In this document: one piece after another, positions 1-12,400 of the stretch | Layout of the letters: every line of letters begins with the position of its first letter | Numbering within the stretch: position 1 is the stretch's first letter | NCBI GenBank assembly: GCA_946902875.1 | Contig: OX336344.1 | Span: 16,141,791-16,205,790 of the forward strand | Source of the DNA: Nematopogon swammerdamellus | Taxonomy: Eukaryota > Arthropoda > Insecta > Lepidoptera > Adelidae | Direction of reading: 5' to 3' | Length of the DNA stretch: 64,000 nt | Position numbers and translations under genes: made by a program | The notes under the pieces: model-generated | Seen by the model: the letters and a program-made list of their open reading frames with translations, nothing else | Told to the model about the DNA's origin: nothing | Database searches by the model: none

Positions 1-105
1 TAGCACGGCATGTTGTTTCTATCCCTTAGTCGCCATTTACGTCATACAAGGAAAGAGATATATACAGTGAAATGATCCTTTTTAATTGCCCGACCCGCGA
101 GGTAT
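1..105 (+). repeat. Interspersed repeat, GCACGG..CTTAGTCGCC family, fragment
   Basis: The stretch resembles 7385-7500 (same orientation) and 32476-32668 (opposite orientation). All three carry a TAGCACGG-like block, a CTTAGTCGCC block and then a GATAGAGAT-like block followed by TTTTTAA. No coding capacity is visible. It is probably the non-coding end of an unclassified lepidopteran retroelement. It lies in the scrib intron before the first exon of the window. Confidence 0.5.
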
Positions 106-204
106 GAAAACTAGAAAGATTATTATTAGTAATGAAGGAATGATCATTCACATCAATTCAGTCTTCAAACGTTGTATCAACGGGCTAGACAGCCTAGCAT
201 CAGT

Positions 205-331
205 CCGCAAATCTGCTGGCATGGCGCCTCACTGAGCGTGGTTTCGCAAGGAGAGGGTTTTTGGCTCTGTCGACTGTACCATTGGTCCCTCGACACAGCC
301 ACCCATGTTGGTTTACATAAAAAAATTATAA
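205..331 (+). mobile_element. SINE-B fragment (3' tail)
   Basis: The tail block CACAGCCACCCATG..TTACATAAAAAAA matches the 3' end of the complete SINE-B copy at 45062-45504. Only the tail half is recognisable and the rest has diverged. The A-rich tail stops about 20 bp before the scrib acceptor at 350, so the 3' end of this intron is largely SINE sequence. Confidence 0.6.
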
Positions 332-350
332 AATAAAAAATTCGATGCAG

Positions 351-484
351 GTCGGAGACAAGGTGCTCTCGGTGAATGGCACGTCTGTGGTGGAGGTGGA
401 CCACTACTTCGCGGTGGACGTGCTGAAGCAGAGCGGCGCCGTCCTATCGCTCATCATCACCAGGGACACGCCCAACTCTACCAG
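351..484 (+). CDS. scrib: scrib exon: end of PDZ1
   Basis: Acceptor TTCGATGCAG precedes VGDKVLSVNG, a beta strand typical of PDZ domains. It is followed by the alpha-B helix DHYFAVDVLKQ and the closing strand VLSLIITRD. The exon ends in phase 2 at a weak donor (CCAG|GTCACC). Without splicing the frame stops about 18 bases later. The start of PDZ1 with its carboxylate loop is outside the window. Confidence 0.92.
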
Positions 485-3400
485 GTCACCACACCGGCAC
501 TAGCCACCGTCCGATCTGCGGGGTACTCCCGCACTATGTAGTCTGAGACTGGGTCCGCTGCTGACCGCATGTTCCTAACTCTACACACAACCAATACTCC
601 CATCGCACACTGAATGCAACGACCAAACTGAAAATTTGGTCCAACTCCAACTGATAGCAGCCGATATTGCAGGAAATTTACTCACAGAACCGGGAAATTT
701 TTGAATACACTCCCTGCCCACCTATTTCCTTCCAAGTTCGGCCTAGGGTTTTTCAAATGGGGCGTCTCAGGCCGGCATCACAGAATGGGCATCGTTAGAC
801 ACCTGCTCGTAGATATAACGATGCCACATGTCGCGTTTTCCATTAAAAAAGCCTGCGATCAAAGTGCCACCATTGGTCTTGGGTTTAAACTATACTGGTG
901 GCGCGTCCGTCCACCCTTAAGATCAAGGAACAGACAACATGCGTCAGTTGCATTTTGTAATAGTAAAAATAATTTAGCGACGCTTACGTCCAATGTTGGA
1001 CTAAAATTGGCTGATGTTGAGCAATCATATGAATTTTTTTTTATAATATAATAAGGGCCGATTGTACCAACACAGACTTAAATATATCTAAAGGCCCGCT
1101 TAACTAAAGACAGCTTAAATCTGTAACTCCTATCGGAGTGTCTTCTCTATCTTTCAAAGTTAAGAAGGCAAGAAGTGTCTAATTCTGAAAACAAAGAGTT
1201 TTTTTTTTATTTTCTGACATTACGCATTGTAAAATTGTGTGCGCCCGCGTACCTTGTACCTAGTATTTCTAAGTAGTATGTAGAGGTGTGAAGAGTTAGG
1301 TACCTATATCAACTTGCACAACTGAGTAGCGCCTAGTGCAACAACTTGAATGATTCAAAGTTACAAACAAATAGAGGGTTCCCAACTAACATTATGGTGT
1401 TAAGACCGGCGTTATAAGAGCTGTTTAATAGAGGCCCATTCTTATAGAGGTTAAGGTTCTTTAGTGACTTTACAATAGCGTTAGTAAGTGCTATAAGGGT
1501 GGGACAAGAGCTCTACAGTAGTGACGCGTTATATTAATCCAATATACCACTTTAAGATCTAAAAGAACCTGCCGTTAGCACCAATTTGTTTGTTGGGTTA
1601 AAACGAAATTGTATTGTAGGACGCACAGCAGAGCGCCGAGCGGAGCGAGCCATCACTCCATGTCCAGCACCACCGACACTGTTTCCACATTCGAGAATGG
1701 ACAGGTACAACAACAATCCTGCATATACACGGTGTTGCAACCCCAACCGTAAAACCCGAAAGGGGGTGAAATAGAACAACTTTTTTTGTTTCAAAAAAAT
1801 TTTTTTTGCCACAGAATTTGTTTAGTTTCACATATAGAATAACCCCCTTATGTCAGTTAAAAATATTAAGGGGGTAACTGCAACACCATTTACACCGTGT
1901 ATATTATTGTAATGTATTGTATATATTGATTGCACTCAAATACAAATATGGGGAAAAGGTAATACTCAATGCTGACATTTGAGGAGATAAATTACAGTGC
2001 AATTATTATATCGATAGAGATAGAATGTCAAACGGGCGCGGCATTCATAACCCCCGTGACCCGCCGAATGTCTGCCTACGACTTGTCCAAATGCAATGTA
2101 TTATTAATTGGATCAATAAAGAAACTGAACTGAAACTACGCGTAGACACTTACGTACTGTTGAAGCTTGGACTAAAGAGAACCGAATGTCGCGCTTGCAC
2201 TGTAAAGTTGGCAAGATATTTTTTTATACAGCCCTCTATAGATAGGACGAATGGACAGACAGACGGCGTAGACTTAGTAAAGGCGACTAAGGGATATGAC
2301 TCCCTTCTTATATTACTAGGTGGTAGGGTTTAACCCGCCCGGGTTGGTACCACCGCACTGAATGAAAGCTCGGTCGAAAAGGCTATGTAAATAGTTTGTG
2401 TTTTCCGTCCAGTTCAGTGTAGCCGGCACAACCGAAGGGAAGCACTGATGTGGCACCAAGTTCACCAGGTGTTATGGGCTGACATCACGGATGTTGTAGG
2501 TGATGTAGCCAACCGTGTCAGTTTCCATTAAAAAAAATGTGCGTACGATGCGGAATCTTAAAAAAAAGTAATTTGCAGTACTAACGATGAATTCACCCAG
2601 GTGGCGACCGGTCGGGGAGCGCCCGCTTCAAGTCCACTCGTGATCGGTAACCAGTACGCGCGCGAGGCTGACATCCCCGTCACTATAGTCACCAAGACTA
2701 TAGTCGCGCCCATCAGCCACGCGGCGGCGCCTCCGCCTGCTGCGCTCACGCCCGCCCCGGTTACAACTGCTCCCCTCACACCGTCTCCAGTTACACCTGC
2801 CCCCCTCACACCGTCTCCAGTTACACCTGCCCCTCTCACACCTTCTCCCGTTACGCCTGTGCAGCACGTCCCGATCAGTCAGTCTGCGCACATCGTCAAC
2901 CAGACAACACAAGTAAGTACATACTTTTTATAACTTATTCTTTATTGTATAATTTCATGCATAAGGCATGTAGGTAACCTACACTCGGATACGTCGAAAA
3001 TTCCGCCAGTTCTGATCCAATGCGAAGAAGAACAAACTTCGCAATTCACAATGTTTTGTTAGTACCTCGGTTAGTACCTTATAAATATTATAGTCGCTTA
3101 CAAATAACACTAGTTTACAAATTATTATTTTTTTCAATACCCATAGACAATTTATAGTAAATTTGATTTGTGTCGACCCTCATATCATTATAACTTAAGC
3201 CATATATTTTTATCACGTCACGTTTTTTAAATATACCCTAAAGTTGTTTTATACGGATTTATACTTCGTGTCTAGTTTGTTACTATAATATTGTAAGATT
3301 AAAGTAATTGTTGAAAGTGATTTCCTTTTAAATATGTCTTCAAGACAGTGTAAATTAAGCCCAAATAGTTTTTGTTATGTTTGCGGTAAATTTATCATTA

Positions 3401-6400
3401 CAAAAAAGAAGATAAATATTACAGAAGCGGTAAAACGAGCCTACTTCCAATACGTTCAAATTCCTGTATCAAATCTTGATAAAAAGTGGGTACCTGGAGT
3501 AGTGTGTGATAATTGCAGAAGTGTGCTTACGAACTGGGCTACAGGAAAAAATAAATACTTAACATTTGGCATACCAATGCAATGGATAGAACCAACAAAT
3601 CACGGTTGTGAAAAATGTCTTTTTCACAACTATTATAAAAAAAAAAGGAGAAAATTATAAACAAATTGTCTCCAATTTATTACAAAATTACCACAAAATG
3701 GGAGTGCATATGTCCCTTAAAATCTCCTTTTTGCACTCATACTTGGATTTTTTTCGAAAACCTAGGAAGCGTAAGTGACGAGCATGGCGAACGTTTCCAT
3801 CAAGATTTAAAGTCATTTGAAAAGAGGTACCAAGGTTTTTGGGACAAAAATATGTTAGCTGATTACTGCTGGTCTATCTTGAGAGAAACTGACCCCGACC
3901 AGTATAAAAGATGAAGTATTTAGTCATTTTTAATGTTTTTATTGTATAACTAAGCAAAAAATTAGCAAATTTTTTAAAATAAATATTTTCAAAATGTGAC
4001 GTGCAAATTTTTTTTTTACTTCAGTATCGAACTAAGGATGGTTTATTCTAAAGATACACATCACTTTCATGCGTGGGTATTTTTTGTTGTAAACTAGTGT
4101 AATTAATCCATACCACCACTCACAATAACATTTTACAGCATAAATGTGAATACATCTGACTACTCTGCCCATTTACATACCTAAGTCTAGTGTATAGTGT
4201 CGTCAAGAACAATTAGTAGAAATTTATTATGATACAAGGTGTGTCCAATTGTCAAACTTTATTTGTGTGGAAACAGTAGATAAAATATAACATCTGGTTT
4301 GGGTGACTGAGCTCAATGTTGGGGATTCCATATGCAATTCCAGGAAGGAGACACCAATGCGATTTTAGGGGGACTAATAGTTTGGGAGAACATAATTTAT
4401 TTGAGATATGAATTAGTGCTGTCTCATGTCATTCAAGAGGGGCGTGAATGGGCACCTATCAGGTCGGCATGGTGTTCGCAACCAGTTGGCTTCATCGGTC
4501 GTCCTCCAAAGGAGATTGAACGTATACCTGACTTAGTGTAGAAACAGTGATGTATCTTTTGAGATTTAAATTTGTGACTTTTGGGATGTAATTTTGGTAC
4601 AGATTTTCGCTATTGGTCTAGGTTCCGTAAGGCTATACCCCTCGGTCACTCTACACCTATGATTTTATTTATGGAACCTAACTTGCTTGGATAAACTCAC
4701 TCATGTTGTGAGCGCATTACACCTGGTTCCAGTTTTTTTTATGGAAACTGACACGGTTGGCTACATCATCTACAACATCCGTGATGTCAGCCCATAACAC
4801 CGGGTGAACTAGGTGCCGTGTCAGTGCTTCCCTTCGGTCGTGCCGGCTACACTGTACTGGACGGAAAACACAAACTATTTACATAGCCGTTTCGACCGAC
4901 GTTTCATTCAGTGCGGTGGTACCAACCCGGGCGGGTTGAACCCTACCACCTAGTAAGGTATGAAGGGAAGGGACCTACAGTTTTACGTGGAATCCGAACC
5001 ACGGTGAGCCTCCAACGGTCGAGCGGTCACCCATCCAAGTGCTGACCGCGCCCAGCGTTGCTTAACAATCAATAGCAACAGTCGACTGTCTGCACCACTG
5101 AGCTATCGAGGCTGACAAAACTGTTGACAGTTGAAACTAACTGCTTCCATTAGGTGCGTGATGTGTTTTTACGGTGGTTTGTATGGAGGTGCCGTGTGTG
5201 TGTGTGCAGGTGTTCAACCAGCCGGCGCCGGTGGAGGCGGTGGTGAGGCCGACTCCTCAGGTGCAGACCGCACCCACCACTCAACCGTTCGTACCACCCG
5301 GTGAGCTACTCCGGCGCTCCTCTTTCTTTTGTATGCAGACAACACTTGTCAGTCAGTCAGTCAGTCAGCGTGTAAGCGTCCACTGCTGGACATACGCCTC
5401 TCCAATTTTCCTTCCTCAACAACACTTGCGAGTGGTGTTATGGTTGTGTTTTTGTTGGGTGTAGTAGCACTGTCACTGCATTAATTTCAACAGGGTAAAA
5501 CTCGTAGTTTTCTGAACAGAAAAAAAAACAGCTTGGAAAGTATATCTCTTATACAGCGTTATTTTGTAAAGATAAAGACGCGACTCAGTTACATGATACG
5601 GAAGCCAAATCTGTGGATGTTATCCCGTACATATTAGTATGTCTTTAGACACGCACGACGTTGCCAATTCTCAACAAGTGACAGAATTGGGGTCACTGAC
5701 ATCGGTCAGTAAAGTTCGGGTCACCGACATCGACAAATAAAGGTTATGGTCCAGAATTTATGCGGAAGATTTTTTCGGAAGATTTGCAGTTAGTAATTTC
5801 ATAAATAAATTGTATTAGCTAATTGCATCAACTCCACTGGTATTCTCGTTTCACTCAGTGCGGTGGTACCAATCCGGTCGGGTTAAACCATAAGTATAGT
5901 ACCACCTAATAAGTAGAAGGAAGGCACCTACTTAATAGTTACTTCGTAACAGATAAATCACTCCATAGAAAAAGTTCCATACCTTCGGCTTTAATAGCCT
6001 ACTGTTTCACGTCGCCAATCGCTGCGTGCGAAAATGTATCTAAACGATCGAGTGTAAAGTGATTATTGCTTTGCAGCTGCGCGCAGTTGCGTGTGCGAAC
6101 GTGTAGGTATGTTTCGCGCGGCTGTCGAATTTCCACTGAATTAGACCGCCGCGCCGGCGGCCCGCTCGCTGGGCGGTAGGTAGTTAGCGCGCGCTAACTA
6201 CCTACCGCCCGTAGTGCCCGTAGTAGCCCGTAGTAGAGTGCATAGTAGTTAGTGCGTGAGGCCTGCCTACATTTTACACACATAACTAAATATCTGCCCA
6301 CATGCTTCCAACAGCGTACTCACAGAAGATCCTAGTGCACACGACGCTGATCCGCGACGGGCAGGGTCTCGGGTTCAGCATAGCCGGCGGGAAGGGCTCG

Positions 6401-9400
6401 CCGCCGTTCCAGGACGGGAGCGACGCCATCTTTATCTCGCGTATCTCGCCCGGCGGCGCCGCACTCAAGGACGGCAAGATGCTGGTCGGCGATAAGGTTG
6501 TGTCGGTGAGTGTCAACAGTCAGTCAGTCAGTAAGCGTGTAAGCGTCCACTGCTGGACATACGCCTCTCCAATTTACCTCCAGTCCTCCCGGCCTTCAGC
6601 GGTACGGAACCACTGCTTTCCGCCGACGTACTTGATGTCGTCGTCCCACCTGGCGGGTGGTCTTCCCACACTCCGTTTTCCCGTCCACGGCCGCCAGTGT
6701 AGGACACGGTTACTCCAACGGTCGTCGTCTCTTCGGCTGACGTGCCCAGCCCATTGCCACTTAAGCTTAGCCACCCGGTATCCAATATTGACTACTTTGG
6801 TGCCAACAAGTGTCAACAACTACACTAATATTATATTGAGGTTAAACTTTGTAAGTTTGGATGTAGGAGGTAATCTCTGAAAATACTCATCTGATTTAAA
6901 AAAATATTTGACCAATATTTAGAATGGACCTTCAGGATGAACATAGGCTATGCGAGCGAAGCCGCGGGTAAAATTTAATCTTTGATGATCTCCACTGCTT
7001 GAGACGGGCCTCTTTCATTGAATCTTGAAAGTCTTGAAAGTCTCTTGTTGGCCACTTGTCTGCTTGGCATGCTCCTTCCACCGAATCATCCAGTATGCGT
7101 AGGTATTCATCCCTTATTGGATTATGTTTAATAGCTTTTGACTTTGCATTGCTAAAAGTGGTGGTCGGTGTTGTGCTGTAATTTACCCGAGCTCTTGAAG
7201 CACACCACCGGTCAATCTGCTTACCTCTATTGTCGGGATCCTTTGAAAGTACTCTTGTAAGTTACAGCACAACACCGACCACCGCATTTAGTAATGTATT
7301 AGGATAAGATAACTATCAAGCAGCAGGTAAGGAGGCACGAAAATCCCACCTGCTGCACGACTCGGTGGAAGGACTGCGGCAAGGTGAGAGGTGCCTAGCC
7401 TGTCGCCCTTTAGCACGGTATCTTGTCCTTATCTCTTAGTCGCCTTTTAAGACATGCACGGATAGAGATGCAGTGGGACTATTCTTTTTAAGTACCGGCC
7501 CCACATGGTACTGCACTGGTCCCACACGGTACTGTACCAGCCCCACACGTTACTGTACTGGCCCCACATAATACTGTACCGGCCCCACATTGTACCGTAC
7601 CGGCCCTACATGGTACTGTACCGGCCCCACATTGTACTGTACCGGCCCCACATTTTACTGTACCGGCCCCACATTGTACTCTACCGGCCCCATACGGTAC
7701 TGTAGCGGCCCCACATAATACTGTACCGGCCCCACACAGTACTGTACCGGCCCCACACGATACTGTACCAGCCCCACACGTTACTGTACCGACCCCACAC
7801 GGTACTGTACTGGCCCCACATAATACTGTACCGGCCCCACATAATACTGTACCGGCCCCACATAATACTGTACCGGCCCCCCACTGTACTGTACCGGCCC
7901 CACACTGTACTGTACCAGCCCCATATAACACTGTACCGGCCCCACAGTGCACTGTACCGGGCCCACACGGTACAATAGTCATTACACAATATTCCTGTCT
8001 ATACTAGGCTCGATGCCCCTTGTGTTCCTATCCACCTACAGCCAACTGATGCGCAAAGCGGACGAAGCCTACATGAGTTATGTGTGTGTGATCAGATAAA
8101 CGGCGTGGAGCTGGAGGGTGCGCGGCACGAGGCGGCGGTGGGCCTGCTGACGGGGCACGAGCGGTTCGTGCGCCTCGTGCTGCAGCGGACAGTCACCGCG
8201 CCGCCCGCCGCCCCCGCCGGTAACCATCACCACTCTTCCAGTGCCACTACAGTCTAAACCTCTGTCAACCAAGAGAGGATTTACTTGTTTAGAAGCAACA
8301 TATGGATATTTTTAATTCCAGGAAAAACAAAACATGCCCGAAATTTTTTGGAATTCTTTTCTAACCTAAAATTTACTAAGGACTGCAATGGTGAAAGCAC
8401 ATCTAATTTGGTAGACTTGTTCTCGAGTTATATATATATAACCGAACATAAATGTAGACGGCAGATTTTGAATTTTATAAGTATCTAATACAGCAAACGC
8501 TTCAGTGTATCTCTATGGTCACTCACTCATTAACATTCTTCAAAACACAGTTCTGTTTATTGTAAGATTTAATAAGAAAAATAGTGAAGTAGAAGAAGAA
8601 AGTAAGAAAAAAGGTGTTACTTTTTTGCGAATTTCTAAATATAATAAAATCCTCCTTCCCAGTGATAGCGACGAACCGAAAGTCCACTGCGGAAGAGCCG
8701 AATCCCGCGACGCCCGTCGTCGTCTTCAACAACAACAACAATAACAACAACAGCAAGCCTCTGACACTGAACCACGTGGGCAACCACGTGACGCAGAGCG
8801 CGCCTATAGTGACGCAGGCCGTGCCGAAGGTGGCGCACGAGCCGCCGAGAGTGACGCAGGCCGTGCCGCACGGCGCAGCGGTGCCTCCGCAGCCGGCGCC
8901 CAGGAGGCTCAGTCAGCAGGTAACGCGTTTATATGAAACATAATAGGTAGCCGGTTGAAATTTTCACAGATCACTTTTTTATTATTATTAAAAACGCGAC
9001 AAGTGGCCCTGAGCCACCCATAAGTTGTCTAACCTGTAGCAGTGCTCCAGCACTCGCTCAAGGTCGCGCGATAAATGCCTACCGGTTCGAGAGTATTCGA
9101 ATAATCAAGTAAACAGTGGGCTGCCGCGACTCAGAAGCGCTCGCACGCACGCACGTCGCGCCGACTGCGCCGCACGGAACAACGAATTTTGCGATTAGTA
9201 CTAAATAAAAATAAAAATGCCGAGATCAAGTCACCCATTTTTTTCGAGGTTTTTTGTTTTTGTTGTATTGTTTAAACGGTATTGTATACATACATCAAAC
9301 GTATAGTTGAAACGTATGTATAGTTTTATAGTATAATATAAATAATAAAAACTCGTCAATTACTTAGGTACTGGTACGGAAACCTCGGTGCGCGAGGCCA

Positions 9401-12400
9401 ACTCGCACTTGGCCGGTTTAAAACATTTTCGTTTAACCAGAGACCAATTTGAGTATGTTCATAACCTAATACCGTTGTATCGTTATAATCGTATCGTTGG
9501 TCAATCTTCATTTTATTTGAATCACAAAAAGACAGCCCTTACACGCGCTGAACGATGCGCTTTCGAGATAGAGTTACGCGACAGAAAGAGAAACGAAATG
9601 TAGGTGGTTATCGTGGTTAGGCATGCAGCTCTGTGCGAGTCAATTTGTACTTTATCGCGTCGTGTAGTAGCTATTTCTTTGTGAATGTTTGTACATAGAC
9701 GCTTCTGTACGCCAGTACTAATAACTATTCTGTGCCTGTAGTATTATGTAACTACAATGTATGATTTATTATTTTAAATTAAATGTTATTATTGTTAGTT
9801 TTTTATTTTAAATACTATTTATTTAACGTGCCAATGAATGTATGTTGAGTGAATTCCTTTCTAATATTAATATTTTCAAATTAAAATATTTTCGTTCACT
9901 CTTGCAGAGCGCGAGAAATTCGAGCGCAAACACGCCGCTCACCCCGCCGCCGGGCGCCGTCCCGCACGCCAACACGCACGGATCCAGCGACGACGTCTTC
10001 TCCGACGACGTACAGGTGAGACCGCACATACCCCACCCGTTGTGTGTCGGCGCGCGACGCTCGAGTGTCTCCGTACTGGCGTGCCATCTAATGCTGGAGT
10101 GTAACACATTATGCTGCCAACCATTTCAGATTGCTTACAAATATATTATACCGACAAATGTATGGCCGTGTAAGAAATGAAGACCCTCAATCGTTACGCA
10201 TCGACCTAGTTCCGGACAGGTTAGGACAAGATGCCAAGAGCGACTGAGAAGACGGACAAGCATTTTGTGTTTTAACACGTTCACATCTCGGTCTTGGGTC
10301 GCAATTTGTGTTTAACATTCGCTCTTCTCTGTTGTGTGTGTTTTTTTTTTCTCTTTCCCTTTTCTATGTTAGTAATATCTTGTTGTTTCTCTCTCTGTGT
10401 CACTAATGTTGTGTTGTCCGTGTGATCATTTGTACATTTTTGTACATTTACTACAAAATTTTGGAATGATGTATAAAATGTTTGTTAATTAGTACATTAA
10501 TTTGGAAATTTTAAACTAATTGTTGATTTAAATGTTAATTATTATTTTAATGTTTTTTTTTTAATGAAAAAATTGTCAGAAAGAGGAGCACACTATTTAA
10601 AACTTCCCTCGCCTGCCTGCGTAGGTCCTATGGTTTCTCGCTTTTCGAGAAATGTTGCTTAAAATTTATTTTATTTAGGTTTTTTTTACTTAAAATTCTT
10701 TATTTACAATTTTTTTATGAAAAGGAAACACAGCACAGCTATCTACATATACTCTATTTACATTAAATCATCTTCCGTATAAACATGCGCTGTAGTTCCT
10801 TTTAACAGTTTTCAAAATTCCTGCACACTAGTTTGGCTGGCATGGCACATAGTTGATACAAGTAGATTAGTAATGGATGTTGTGACGATGTGAACGTGTT
10901 AAACCACCGCCTGCAGCCGCCGCGTCCCATCACCAACGAGGAGTTCCAAGCGATGATCCCCGCTCACTTCCTCGGCGGCGCGCGCGCTGAGGAGGCGACG
11001 GCGAACGGTGCCGCGGGCGTGCGCGTGACGGTGCAGCGCACGGGCGCCGGGGCGGTGGTGCTCCCGCCGCCGCCCTCTGCCCTCGGCACCGTCACCGAGA
11101 CCATCACCAAGTCCACCTTCACCGAGACGACCGTCACGCGTATCACCGACAATCACCTCGTCGCGCCGATACTCGCCGAAGTAAGAACGCGCGTACCGTA
11201 TACTCACACGCACTCGCTCACACTCACTCATCGCTTCTCATGCACCTTGTTGGGCTGTCAAAAACGTATTTAATATATAAGGTGTTTCGTTAGTCATGTC
11301 ATTAACTTCGGGAGGGTTACATACACACTCAAATAAACATGTTACGCAAAAAAAAATTATATATTTATAGTATTACTTTTCAAGAAATTTAACAAAACAT
11401 GTTTGCTACCTAAACATTAACCTGTGTGTAACAGTAGGTAACTTGCATTGTACGGGGTCAATGGCCGTACTATGTTCAAACGCAGAACAGCTGTTTGTTG
11501 TAAGTAAGTCACAAGGTCACTATGATTGGTTTTTACAGCTACATATTTGATTGTATTTTTTTGTTAGGAAAAAAAATGCTCCTATAAACATATATTTTTT
11601 TCTTACGTAAAGTGTTTATTTGAGTGTGTATGTAACCCTCCCGAAGATAATGACATGCACATGACTAACGAAACACCTTATATATTAAATGGTGAACTTG
11701 GGAAAGTGACAAAATTTGCTAAATAAGCTGAGCAAGATTTTGAGGTTAGAATAAAAAAAAATCCCTTATTATAATTTTTTGTATTTAAAACTAACATTGT
11801 TTCATAAATTTTGTATTCTGCACAAGAGGAACTTATCAAAAAGTAATATGACATTAAACATTTTTTGAGAATATTGAAAATCTCAATCTGAAACTGACGG
11901 ACTGGCTGTAAAGGAAAATTGAAACAACCATGCATTTGATTATACATAGGAACTGTAAACATATCACTATAATATAAATCTATGTACGTGCGTACGGAAG
12001 AAATCTCTGTAGCGGATAAGTCCGCCTATGCACCTCATGCAAATGTTCTAATGTCCTAATTTCTGTAAAATGTGGAGCATTATAGTGTTTCTATCTATCT
12101 ATCTATCTACGCACATACAGTACTGACAACAGAGTACATTATGCATCACAGCCGAGTTCCTTTCTTGCCCCTACAGTGTACAAAGAGAATGTTTTACCCA
12201 GCAGGTAATTATAATGTTTATACTACTGTAAGAAACATGTAAATATTGTACGTTCTTCCATATCTGCTTACACATTGTATAATATGATGTTTCATTTTCA
12301 GAGCCTCACTAACATTTCTTTTTACAGCGTCTTTCTTCTATGCTTTTATTGTATTTTAGCTAATTATTTCATCATCTGTAGTAACACAATAAGGTTCGGT

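Larger units (their letters stand above)
3107..4100. mobile_element. Internally deleted DNA transposon with 14-bp TIRs
   Basis: The 14-bp inverted ends ACACTAGTTTACAA (3107-3120) and its complement (4087-4100) bracket 994 bp. An AATACCCA block is also shared just inside both ends. The interior holds two open frames (3334-3660 and 3666-3914) that look like the two ends of one larger transposon-borne protein. Flanks are A/T-rich and no exact target duplication can be fixed. The superfamily is not identified. Confidence 0.6.

Noticed and set aside
7488..7989. Open frames of 64-164 residues on both strands with GAGTV-like repeats
   Set aside because: They follow from the 21-bp minisatellite and have no start context, no splice fit and no homology.
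8523..8871. Poly-Leu and His/Arg-rich minus-strand frames
   Set aside because: Shadows of the scrib linker exon and its AAC run.
10899..11231. 110-residue minus-strand frame
   Set aside because: Shadow of the GC-rich scrib exon 10917-11180 on the opposite strand.
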